From the NCBI GenBank assembly GCA_013076295.1, contig RQOL01000699.1:4340001-4404000 (forward strand): DNA of 64,000 bases. Direction: 5' to 3'. The notes under the pieces were generated by a model. The model was not told the origin of the DNA. It did not search any database and saw nothing but the letters and a program-made list of their open reading frames with translations. Below are positions 23,590 through 34,655 of the stretch, one piece after another; positions within the stretch are counted from its first letter, which is position 1, and the number at the start of each line of letters is the position of its first letter. Source of the stretch: Sanderia malayensis (taxonomy: Eukaryota; Cnidaria; Scyphozoa; Semaeostomeae; Pelagiidae). The translations under genes and the position numbers were made by a program.

Positions 23590-24595
23590 GGTGAAACTTA
23601 ACTTTGAGGATTACTGCTTGGTTAAATACCTTAAGATCTCTATTAAGTCCCCCTTTTCGCATCCCCCTTGGAACCTCGAAAATTTAATAAGCCCTCTAGC
23701 CTTAATGGTTCTTTTACGGGGGACAAATCTTAAAATTTCTTTCAAGATCTTAGATGCTGAACCATCTTAGATGCATATACAGTTACAAGTTTGCTGTTTG
23801 CATATTAGAGTAGTATTTTTATTTATTTCGGTTCACATGGCTAAGATGTTTTGACTTTGATTGAAATGACTTCATACTCTGTGCGTTTCAAATAGTTAGA
23901 CTTCTGTGGCTCCATGGCAGGCATTCGTGTCTGCCATGCACGAACCCGTGGTTCGAGCCCCACGTGTGCCCCAGAGGTTAAGTTGAGTTGAGTTGGAAAG
24001 TTAAATGAGGCCCGGTACGCCGAGGATCTACAAGAGAATGTAGATCCCCGGCGTACCGGGACTTTTCGTCTTTCCGTCCAGAACGATTTTCCAGCAGAAA
24101 CGCCGAAAAACCATTAACCGGTCGTACTCAACTACTAACTCTATTGGCACACCGGGGTAACGAGCGCCAACAGTGCCGGTCTGTTCATATATATCCAGTG
24201 ACATCTGCCTGGACACTCGCCACCGATAAATATAGATACGTCAAAATATTTATCTGGAATTGTGTGCAATGACTTTCTAATTGTGGGAAGCTCTTGAAAT
24301 CTTGAATGCGTACGCATACCAGGTTATTCTTTTGGTTTCCCTGTGGTTACTTGTTTTGACACCTTTCACGTTTTGTGAATATTGTCATAGCAATGAAAAT
24401 ACATTAACATGATTTTGAATTTGACAGATTGCAAAAATGCAAGTGTTGAGTTATCACTATTATTAATTTTCGTCGGTGCAAAGTAAGTAACAAGACATAA
24501 ATATTGTTTCGAAGAAACTGTATTGGATGATATATCTCTTGCAAGTATTATTGTATTGAAATTTGTTGGTAATACTTAAAAACAAGGCCTAAAAC
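23590..24595. other. Intergenic region, TMTC4 to AKAP14
   Basis: Contains the TMTC4 3' UTR, the SINE copy described separately (23903-24287), and about 300 bases of AT-rich sequence before the AKAP14 start. No further gene recognised. Confidence 0.6.
23903..24287 (+). mobile_element. tRNA-derived SINE, copy 2 (between TMTC4 and AKAP14)
   Basis: The head has an A-box-like TGGCTCCATGG (about 23907-23917) and a B box GGTTCGAGCCC (23950-23960). A TTGAG-type linker follows, then the same body as at 14146-14428: hairpin at 24011-24060, end CTTTCTAATTGTGGG. The body differs from copy 1 by about five substitutions and one 4-base insertion, whereas the heads differ at roughly 40% of positions. Confidence 0.85.
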
Positions 24596-25500
24596 ATGAG
24601 TGATGGTTATAAAAATGAACACAGCCCTACTGGGCCTAACTTGGATCCTTACATAACTGAAGCTCATTCAATTGTTGATATGGTCATTTCCAATGCTATA
24701 CTCAATAACGAGAAATATCTGAGCAAAAGTGATATTAATTCCCAAATTGAAGATGAGAACATTGAACACCAACAATACAACGTTACAACACAAAATGTTG
24801 ATGATGTTAGTAGTGACAAATCAAATATAAACTGGCTTACAGCACAGGAATTTGATATTCAGAAAGGAAAGCAAAAGATAGAAGAATTCATCAAGGTAAT
24901 TTATTTCTGCTTTCTTCAATAAAACGCCTTCACTATTCCAAATTACATTTCTTTGCATAATGAAATTCCTAATAAAATTCCACGTCTCCCTTCTATAGTC
25001 TTTCTTCAAGCATTAAAGTGTTTTTTACAAATATGGATGCATATTGATGTAAACTCCGTGCATAATTATAATTTTGGTTTTGAATTTTAGACCTGGAAAC
25101 ATGACGAAAGCTGGTTATATTGTATTGATTTTTTAACTGAAGAAGAATACGATTGTGATGTGAGATATAGATACAGAGTCAGATGGAGTATACCAACAAG
25201 AAGGAAGCCGATTCCAAGGGCGACAGCTTCGGTTTATTTCACAGTCAAAATCAGCAAATTCAAGCCAAAGTCTTTTCCAGTTGAAGTGTATTACATCTTT
25301 GAGACAAATACACTTGTGCATAGGTAAGCATAAATTGTTTTCACAGCAAATAATATACTTCACATTGATATGAGCAATTGGAAAAATTAATTCCAGCATT
25401 ATTGTTCTTTTTTAGACCTGGGAAATCTAAATTTCATCAAAAGTGGCTCAAAGATATTATTGACAGTAAAATCATTATGATGGAGGGCATTAAATTTTAA
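24596..25500 (+). CDS. AKAP14: A-kinase anchor protein 14 (AKAP28)-like
   Basis: Small PKA anchor known from the axoneme of motile cilia in vertebrates. Three exons, 24596-24895, 25091-25323 and 25416-25500, give 205 residues (human about 197). An amphipathic segment near the N-terminus, ITEAHSIVDMVISNAIL (20-36), has the spaced hydrophobic residues expected of a PKA regulatory-subunit docking helix. The conserved body follows: NWLTAQEFDIQKGKQKIEEF, then RVRWSIPTRRKPIPRATASV with YFTVKISKFKP, and finally LVHRPGKSKFHQKWLKDII close to the end. The order and length match the vertebrate protein throughout. AATAAA at 25616-25621. The next gene begins 324 bases downstream on the same strand. Ciliary location is known for vertebrates and inferred here. 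Confidence 0.85.
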
Positions 25501-25823
25501 AATGTTTTTATAAATAGGGCATAAATTAACCTTCCCTTTAGCTGTTACTGTCTTTTATGGGCTATGTTTAATTTGTTTTTAGTTTTATTCCTGACTTAAT
25601 TATTTTGTTGCTGTAAATAAACGAAGAATTTACATTTGTCATTTATGACGTCATCAACTTTGTCTCTTCTTTGCCTCCTTGCGACTTTGGGAAGACTGGG
25701 CGAAAGGGAACTCGGAAGTAGTGCAATTTTTATGGGCCTACTCCACGGAGACAGAAAAAATTGGAATAATTTTATTTCCTTTTGAATTCAAACATGTCTT
25801 TCAACACATTATCATAATAAATA

Positions 25824-28800
25824 ATGAGCACGCGAGCGCCAAGCGACAATTTAAATTGGTATCACGGCCGTATATCAAGAGACGCAGCCACACGAATATT
25901 ACATTCGCAAGCAAGAAACCGTGATGGATGTTTCCTTGTTCGAGATTGTTCAAGTGCAGGTTCGGGTTTCGTGATTTCAATTTGGGCAAGCAGTCAGGTA
26001 TTACATTACCAAGTACATTGTAATGGCGATAACAGATTCTGCATTGACGATGGCCCCATATTTCACGGGCTAGACACACTCATCTCTCATTATAAAGCAA
26101 GTTCAGATGGCTTGCCTTGTCGACTTACAACTTTCTGTCCTGGCTATCTTCCTCCAGCCCAAGCTTTGAAGTTTGGAGTCGAAACTCCACTGCATAAAGC
26201 TTGCTCGACTGGCAGTACATCACAAGCTATTAAGCTATTGCAAGAGATGTATTCTAAGCAAGAAATAAACGCAAGAAATGAACAAGGCATGTCTCCATTG
26301 CACATAGCAAGTAGCAAAGGCTTTGAAGAGGTTGTTCTGCTTCTCTTACAATACGGTGCTGATGTTAAAGCTACCAGCAGCTCTGGCACTTCTGCTCTGC
26401 AGGTAATAAAGTGTTTCCTTCTGCCCCCCTTCACGTCTTCCTTCCCCACTGACTGCATTGCTTGTTTTCTATACGTACTGATATGCTAATTCCAAGTTGC
26501 ATGATGTTTTTATTAGTATACCATGCATTATTCTTGAGATATGAATTTATCTCAATTTACCAAGCTAAGCACCTAGTCACTTTGACTGGTTAAAATTTAA
26601 TGTATTCACTTGCTTAATGAACTCTTGATGTAAATATTTATTGCCCTTCATTAAGTATGCTATAATTGGACTTATGCATTGTACTCAATTATTTTGATTT
26701 GTTTGTTGCAGGAAGCTTGTGCTGGTGGATATGTTAATTGTGCAAACATCTTAATAACACAAGGACACGCTGATGTTCAAGAACGATCACTCCTAAACGG
26801 ATGGGTACCACTGCATGAAGCAGCAATGCGAGGAAATATTGATTGCTGTAATCTTCTTTTATCATTTCATGCATCAATGCATCCACGTACAGTTGAAGGA
26901 GACACTCCAAGAGATCTTGCTTTGAGATACGGAAAAGCTGAAGTCGCTGAGTTCTTAGGTAACTCCCTCCCCCCTTCTGCGATGCTTTAATTACATCCTA
27001 TGGTTATATTAGATTCTGTCTTGTGTGCCTTTTCCCACTCTAAAGCCTCTTTTGGGTATTTTTTTAAAGAGAGGTTTGATTCTGAAAGTTTTCTCAATCT
27101 ATGACAATAGAAGCATCACTTACTTCAACCTTGCATAACAGCTTCATCACAACTTATAGCTTCTTATTAAGTCTTCTTTGAACAACGTTCTGAGGAATAT
27201 CTTAGAAAGAGCAAAGAAGATGTCATCTCATGAATATCACATTTTCTTCATTCTTCTCGATTCATATATGTAAAGATGTTCCTTGAAATTTTGTTTCCAT
27301 TTCATTTATTTTGTTTCCATTTCATTTATTTTGTTTGTATTTTATTTATTTTGTTTGCAGCTCTTTGATTCACAAGAATTATCACATCCTCTTATTTATC
27401 GTTAATTCTACAGATAACTATCCTGTTTCCCCGCCAAAGACGTCACCATCACAATGGCTGCATCAAAACCTCGACAGAACTGTAATGTTGTTCAAAATTT
27501 TCCATTTAATTCATGTCCAATTATTTCCACATTTATCCATCCTGGTGCTTGCTGCTCTGAAAACTTGTTCACCTTCCTTTATTTAGACGGCTGTTGCCAT
27601 GCTCAGAAGAAGTGGGATGGACGATGGCTTTTATCTCATTCGCAGCAGCATAAAATGCCATGGATACTACGTGTTATCACTTGCACTGAGTGGAAAGGCC
27701 TATCATTTTCAAATCAAAAGCAGGGTAGGTTTAGGTTTTATATTCGAGTAATTTCCTTAATGAAGGCTTCCAGGATGAAATTTCAACTTTGGAAAGTCTC
27801 ATTCTATTGTCCGCAAAGCGACACAACTAAACTTCAAAGCATAGAATCTCGATTATCTTTGTTTTTATCTTTGTTAGTTTCTCTTTGATTTCATGGTTAA
27901 TATCAATAGTTTGTATTATGGTAAGCTTGAATTTTATGATCTCAAATCTATGTTGAACATTTGTTGCAACCTCGTTTTCAGGCTGATCGTTGGTATTACA
28001 TAGACGACGGGCCTCTGTTTGAAACATTGCCTCATCTAGTTGATCATTATTGTACGCACATGGATGGATTGCCTGTTCTGTTGCGCTTTCCAGTTGCCCC
28101 AGAGCTCCCGCATCGACCCGCTGCTCCATTGCCCCCGAAACCTTCAGTTGCCAGGGTGCCTAGTTCACGTTCTAACAAGCCACCAATTAAACCACATCCA
28201 GCATCTACCAGACCAATGCCAGCACCTCGACCGCCTAACCTGGTAGGTTGCTAGACTCACCACATCGCCTCTCTGTGGTTTTGTTCGTTTTGCCCTCAGC
28301 TCTGTTTTGTCTTTGAAGTGGAGAAACGAGCGAAATTACAGGGACGCAATGTAGTCAGCATTCTAGTAGGTTTCGTGTTTGATTTCATCCGATTACATTC
28401 TTATATCGAACTGTGTCAACAATACAGAATTCGGGACGGGGGGAATAATATGTCAAGTCTCTTCACCAACAGTCAGATTCCAAAGGAAAGCATTAAATTG
28501 TGTATAATATATTTTCAGGGTTTGGCGAGAGGAACCTCGATTGATGTGGAGGATGAGGATTCCGCTTTTTCAGATAATTTTAACAAATGTAGCAGTTGGA
28601 AGGCTGAAAATCCAGCTTTACCACCAAGACCAAAGGGTGAGCAGTATTTTGTCCTGCAAGCCATTTAAACAACTCCTCATAAGACTAACGCCCATGACTT
28701 TTGACCTATAACCTTTAATCTCGTCCTTTAGCCTTTACTCTCGTTCCTTTGAAGGACAAACTAGTATTACATAAAACGACCTCCGAGCTTAAGTCAATCA

Positions 28801-31800
28801 TTGCCCTTTGAACTCAGGCACGGCTTGACCTTTGAACTCAGGGTCATAGGTGATCGTCGTTCCTAGCTGTTCTTTATAATCGATGCGCATTGTGTGTCAA
28901 TTGTTTCAGGCAAGGAAGATTCCAACCAACAAACGATAATTAGTCGAGATGCTCTTCAGCTTGGCAAAGAGCTTGGTCAGGGTGAATTTGGGTCGGTGCT
29001 CATGGGTACCTGGATTAGTCCCAGTCATGAAAAGGTAAATCATGCTTCCTTGTTAAGTTTTCACAACTTAACCAGAAGCTGTATAGATTCATGTACAACC
29101 AAAACTATTGACTAAACAATCAGTTTTTCACTGAGCAATACATTCAATGGGTGTCAGACTTCTACTTGGCACTGATCTGTTTCCTAACTTTTGCAGTTTC
29201 TTGATTTGTAATTTACAGTAATTTTATGTTACTTTAGATTCCCGTTGCTTTGAAAACCTTGCACGAAGACAAGCTAACACAGGGAGAACAGGTATGTCTA
29301 GAACAGGTTGTCCAGAGTTAATATATGGACAGACCGATTATTTGTAAGAGTTTAATACAAGAGCACTCATAGACAGATTATAGGTCTACCATTAACGCTC
29401 TGTTCTTTGTATATTGAGCACTTTATGCCGGTGTAGTACAGACTTCTTATTTTTCACATGTCTATCTATGTTTCAGGGAAGACGGTTTTAATTCTGTTAT
29501 CACAAAAATTCTTCCACTATCTAAAACATTTCTAAAAATTTTTCTTCCTGCTCGTGCATCTGTAATCTGATTGTTACACGTTACACTTTCTTTTTTCAGG
29601 AATTCTTACGTGAAGCTCGTGTGATGTCAAACTTGAATCATCCATGCATTGTGAGGCTGCTTGGAGTTTGTCTTGGTCCACCTATGATATTGGTAATACT
29701 TTCTTACACATGACTTAATTAATTGCTCACACATCCCCTTCTGGTGATTAAATGTGCTTTAAATTGCTATTAGATCTTTGATAATAATTCTTATTGCGCG
29801 CGACGAAGGAGCGGCTGATCTGCTGCGAGGACAAGACTCCTGGGTTTTGCGCAGGAGCATTAATTACGTAATGGTCTTCGCTACGTAAGTATAAGCCTGC
29901 GCAGATCTGCCCACCTTTAGTGAACATTCTCATGACCCATCCATCTCGATAATCGAAGTTTTTTGTTAATTTTGTCAATATTATCAATTGTTGAACAAAC
30001 TTCAAGACCAAAAATCAAATTTCAAGTTAGTATATGACCACAAGATGTTTCTAAGAGCAAACAAAAATAGTATCTTTACGTTGGATGCAACGCAAACATG
30101 AGATACGATATGCGCGCATTTACTAACGGTTTGTTACGTCTAGTTTTGTTTATTTTTCGCAAGGTACAAGAGTTAGTAACAATGGGAGCACTTTTGGACT
30201 TTCTCATTGACCATCAGATGGACATATCCCAGAGAGATTTGAAAGTCTGGGCCGGTCAAATAGCCTGGGGCATGACGTATTTGGAAGAGCGCAGATTTGT
30301 TCACAGGGATCTGGCAACGAGGAATATTCTTCTTCTGAGCAAAAATCAGGTTTTTGTTTATTCTTGTCTTTGAAAACGTTTGTTGCATTTCATCCATCTG
30401 TCAGCTTTGCATAATTTAGCTAATCGCGTCATGGAATTTCCATTTCATTGTTCATGGCATGCTGTGTGGATTCAGTGACCCCTGATTCATAATTTTATCA
30501 GCAGAGCTATTCTTTCATCCACCCATGCAAAAAGATTATCTGTAATGACGTAGCAATGATGGAGTAACCTTTGAATCGACTCGTACAATTTAGAATCTCG
30601 ATATAGTTTTGAATTCAGAGCTTGCTTAGTTTCCATTTAGATTTCATTTAGATTTCATCCAGATTCTACGTATTTACCATTCAGGCTCTACCTAGATTCA
30701 TGGTTAATATGGATTCAGATGGATTCAGATTCCATTCTGATTCCATTTAAATTCCATCTAGGTTCCATCAGATTCCATTTAGATTTCATCCAGGCTCCAT
30801 CCAGATTCCATTTGTTTCCCATTCAGATTCCACCTAGACTCGATTCAGATTCCATTCCGATTCCATCCATATTTGGCTCACATAGCTAGGTTCCATCCAG
30901 ATTCCATTTAGATTCCATTTAGGTTCCATCATATTCCATCTGGGTTCCATCAGATTCCATTTGGATTCCATCTAGGTTCCATCTAGGTTCTATCAGGTTC
31001 CATCTAGGTTTCATCAGATTTCATTTGGATTCCATCTAGGTTCCATCAGATTTCATTTGGATTCCATCTAGGTTCCATCAGATTCCATTTGGATTCCTTC
31101 CAGATTCCATCCAGACTCCATTTAGTTTCCATCTAGGTTCCATCAGACTCCATTTGGATTCCATCTAGCTTCCATCAGATTCTATCCAGATTCTATTCAG
31201 ATTCTATCTAGTTTCCATCAGATTCCGCTGTAATATAATGGCTAAGGAACGAAGGCTGGATGGAATTCAAGTCGGAACCCTTGCTAGTACTTTTATATGG
31301 TTAAATATTGCATTGGCGTTTTTGATGTTTGTGATAACTTTATTGTAGTTGAAGATCAGTGATTTTGGTTTATCGAGAGCTGTTGGTGCTGGCAGTGATT
31401 ACTATCAAGCAAAGCAAGGAGGACGATGGCCAGTCAAATGGTCAGTTATATTCAATTCATTTTACTCTATCATGTTTGCAGCTTTTGTTATTGCTTAAAC
31501 CCGACCTACACGATAACTGCGTCCATGCGTCCAGGGTGAACTAAAGAAAGTAACCCTGTTAACTAAATAGTTTGTTGAAATCTCCTTCAGAGAAATTATA
31601 CTACTATTTTTACCATGCAATATTCAACTCAAAGTACACGTATGAAGAAATATTGGACTATTATTGTCTTTCATCTTTGATCGGTTCAAGAAGATGTCTT
31701 TTGAGTTGAAAATTATACACATTTTATGACATGCATTTTCTTCAAACTACATTCGATTTTTGGGCTCTCATTTTTATTAGCTGTGCGCGCAAGTCTTTAT

Positions 31801-33134
31801 TGTACCGATTATTAATCCGAGTTGCAAGAAATCAAATTTGCCCCATTGATAATAAAATGTTTTCACATAGAAACAGCTGTTTTAATACTGACCCTTGAGA
31901 TCCTCTGAGAGAATTTCATCCTTGGATTTGTCTTGAGTTTATTTTATTTTGTTTTCAAATGTTTGTGGGAAAAGAATGCGTAGCATGTGCAATTGGTTGC
32001 TTGACTAATTTAATATAATTATTGATAAGTTGATTGTCTCTCATTAACAGATTTGCAGTACCGCATTAACCTCAGGGACTGTTGGGCCCAGGTCCGGGAA
32101 TCTCATAGTTTTGGTAGCCCTAAATTTTACTTACAGCCTGTGTTTTGCATCAGGCAAAGCCAGAAAAGTCAAAAGTACCATTTTAAAAAGCTTCTAACTT
32201 TCATTTAAAAACACATTTTCCAATTTTACGTGGTTTATTGAACGATAACAAATACCCTGCATTGCATGGGAACATTTTATCACACTCCTTCATTATTATT
32301 TCACTGCTTTTAGGCATAAACGAACAGTATGATCAATCTGATAATGTAAGCCCTGCGGCTTGTTGTTATGTCCCTGGACCACCAAAATCTTTATTGCAGC
32401 CCTGATGATCTGTAGTCGTCAACCATTGATTTGTTTCCTCTTTTTAGGTACGCCCCAGAATCGATCAACTATGGGACATTTTCACACAAGAGTGACGTTT
32501 GGAGTTATGGGGTTACACTTTGGGAGATGTATACGTTTGGAGAATTACCCTATGGAGAAATGGCTGGTGCTCAAGTAAGCTTATATCCTCTATTCCTTAT
32601 ATTTATTCCTTATATAGTCCATTATTCCTCTGTGTCCCATACACCCATTTCTTGCTCTGGGTACATGTATGCGTTCTGATTGGAAAAAAATTGCTTAGGG
32701 TATCTCTAATGGCTGAGGAATTGTCCTTAGGGTTAGGGTTAGGCTATGCGGAGGAGAAAGGTGGTCAGAATGCGCAGTAGCATAGTTTTGGGTACTGCGC
32801 AGGAGCCTATATGACGTAATGCATTGGCTTTAGGGTTAGGGTACACCCTGACTCTATGTTATGTCAATGTGCTTATCACTTCGCTATGTGGATTTTCAAG
32901 GGGGTTGTGGTGTGAACATCCTTCTTTTGATTTTGTGTATAGGTAATTGCATTTTTGGAGCAAGGTGACCGGCTGTACAAACCTGTCGATTGCCCAGAAA
33001 ACATTTATCAGATCATGTTAAGGTGCTGGAACACTGAACCAGTCAATAGGCCATCGTTCGAAGAACTTTACGACATATTTAGAAAGGACCCCGACTATCG
33101 TGCTGTTAAACTACCAAAGACTAAAAAACATTAA
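25824..33134 (+). CDS. SHARK/HTK16-type non-receptor tyrosine kinase (SH2-ankyrin-SH2-kinase)
   Basis: Cytoplasmic tyrosine kinase; in Drosophila Shark acts downstream of the engulfment receptor Draper. Thirteen in-phase exons give 759 residues: 25824-26402, 26712-26958, 27414-27481, 27587-27724, 27982-28242, 28519-28636, 28910-29034, 29238-29291, 29600-29692, 30164-30349, 31349-31440, 32448-32574, 32943-33134. Order: SH2 (about 12-108; [15 protein letters not shown]), ankyrin repeats (about 119-270; [21 protein letters not shown]), second SH2 (about 290-385; [16 protein letters not shown]), proline-rich linker ([14 protein letters not shown]), then kinase (about 475-745). Kinase motifs are complete: [27 protein letters not shown] and WYAPESI. 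It is therefore predicted active. A paralogue or pseudogene is unlikely. Donor of exon 11 is GTCAGT. AATAAA at 33529-33534. Confidence 0.96.
30615..31225. repeat. AGATTCCATTTAG minisatellite (SHARK kinase intron 10)
   Basis: About 600 bases of irregular tandem repeats built from AGATTCCATTTRGATTCCATC and TAGGTTCCATC, unit about 11-13 bases with higher-order 24-36-base periods. Lies between the HRD-loop exon and the DFG exon of the kinase. Confidence 0.85.
32706..32840. repeat. Short telomere-like TTAGGG runs (SHARK kinase intron 12)
   Basis: CTTAGGGTTAGGGTTAGG at about 32709-32726 and TTTAGGGTTAGGG at about 32831-32843, bracketing a stretch with TGCGCAGGAGC and TGACGTAATG. The runs are too short to be functional; TTAGGG is the common animal telomere unit. 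Confidence 0.5.
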
Positions 33135-34655
33135 AAAGATTGTATAAATAGTCTTAGAACACATCGAGTCAAAACTCTAAATGATTTTAGGAACTTCCAG
33201 CACTGCACATGACGTTTTGTACCAATTTGAGATTTGGGAAGAGTCCACCAATTCTTCTGGTCCGTCTTTTACATGGGCCTTATTCCAAAGTACCACTTTT
33301 CGTGGACCGTTTTATCAATTGTAAGGCTCCGTGGATCTGAGTAGATATCTGTTGCTACAAGACTCAATTCCAGGGCAGCATGCGAGTCCCAGGTGTTATT
33401 GTCCTTTCCCTCCCTCTCCTTGGGGAATCTTGTTGTTTTCAATATTCTCTTGGAAACCACTGGAGGAGAATTTGATATCAAAAGCCCTTCATTAATTAAA
33501 CACTTGTATATTGGCTTTCAATTATCACAATAAAAGCCTTCCGGTCTAATTTGTTGATGAAATTATATTCGCTGCTTCAATTAAATATAAATTACAATTT
33601 ACTACAATATTGGTGGAGTATAAAGGCCTTTTTCATTTATGATCGTTACCCAGCATTCTTTGCAATCCAAGTAGTCTGCTCTATTGTATGTATGTATTGT
33701 CGAAGGTTGCAAAGTAGACTGATGCCAGAGGGATTTGTTTTTCAGCCCCCATTCTCGCATTTGCCCCCCTGTTTTTGCATAATTCATTTCCAAATGAATT
33801 TTATTTTTATAGATGAACTTATCAAATTTTTGTATACTAATTTTTTATATTTTGTATTTCTCTGTTATTCTTAAAAAATGCAATAATTTTTAATCATAAA
33901 ATATTAGATGATTTTGACTTTTTACTTTTGTCCGTAAGCTGTTGCATTGAAATATGCAGCAGTTTGCTAATAAATAATGGAATTTGACCCACAACAAACC
34001 CACATTTGAATATCTCACGCCCCCTGAGGCCTTAGCGACGGTGATGTGATTCATGCTGACCTCTGAAACAATTCATCGGTTTGAGTTTAAAAAATATCAT
34101 TTACAAACATCGCTGTTTCCGTCTTGGTTGCTGAAGGTCGCAGAATGGTTGTTATTTTGTTGTTATAATAATAACATGCGACTGTTTAGTGTGAGTTTGT
34201 TTTGGATTTTTTACGCACAGAGGACCAAGGCGGCAGCCTGACAAGTTCGTGACAGGAAGCACAGTGAGAAAATGTGGAGCCGTTGAGTTATTAGGCACCC
34301 GATTTTGAAGTATTGACATTTGATAACCGAGTGCGACGACAAAATGCTTTCCTGCAACTTGTAATTCACCGCTTTGGACGATGAGAAAGCTCACTTTGCT
34401 TACGTTTGTCGTTTTATAAATTGCTATTATTTTCATAAAAGCGGCCATTGTCTTCGGTAAGATAAATCTTAAATACGCAATTTTATTCATAAGTTATTGA
34501 AATTATTCACACAAAGAGAGTATAGAAACCCTTTTATATGCTTACGAGTTTTATTCAAATTGCGAGGATTAAAGTCGTTGTCAAGAGGAAAGGCTGTGTG
34601 AAAATTACTACATGATAAAATGGTCATTTTGATGATGTTGTTTTGCACCTGAAAC
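33135..34655. other. Intergenic region, SHARK kinase to RhoGEF
   Basis: Kinase 3' UTR with AATAAA at 33529-33534, then AT-rich DNA and the presumed promoter/5' UTR of the RhoGEF. Open frames at 33269-33481 (minus) and 33551-33874 (plus) have no recognised motif. Nothing else seen. Confidence 0.6.

Noticed and set aside
32706..32845. Chromosome end or telomere fusion from TTAGGG runs
   Set aside because: Only two to three units at each place, inside an intron of an intact gene.
33551..33874. 107-residue plus-strand frame rich in Phe, Tyr and Cys after the kinase gene
   Set aside because: AT-rich composition artefact in intergenic DNA; no domain, start context or splice support.
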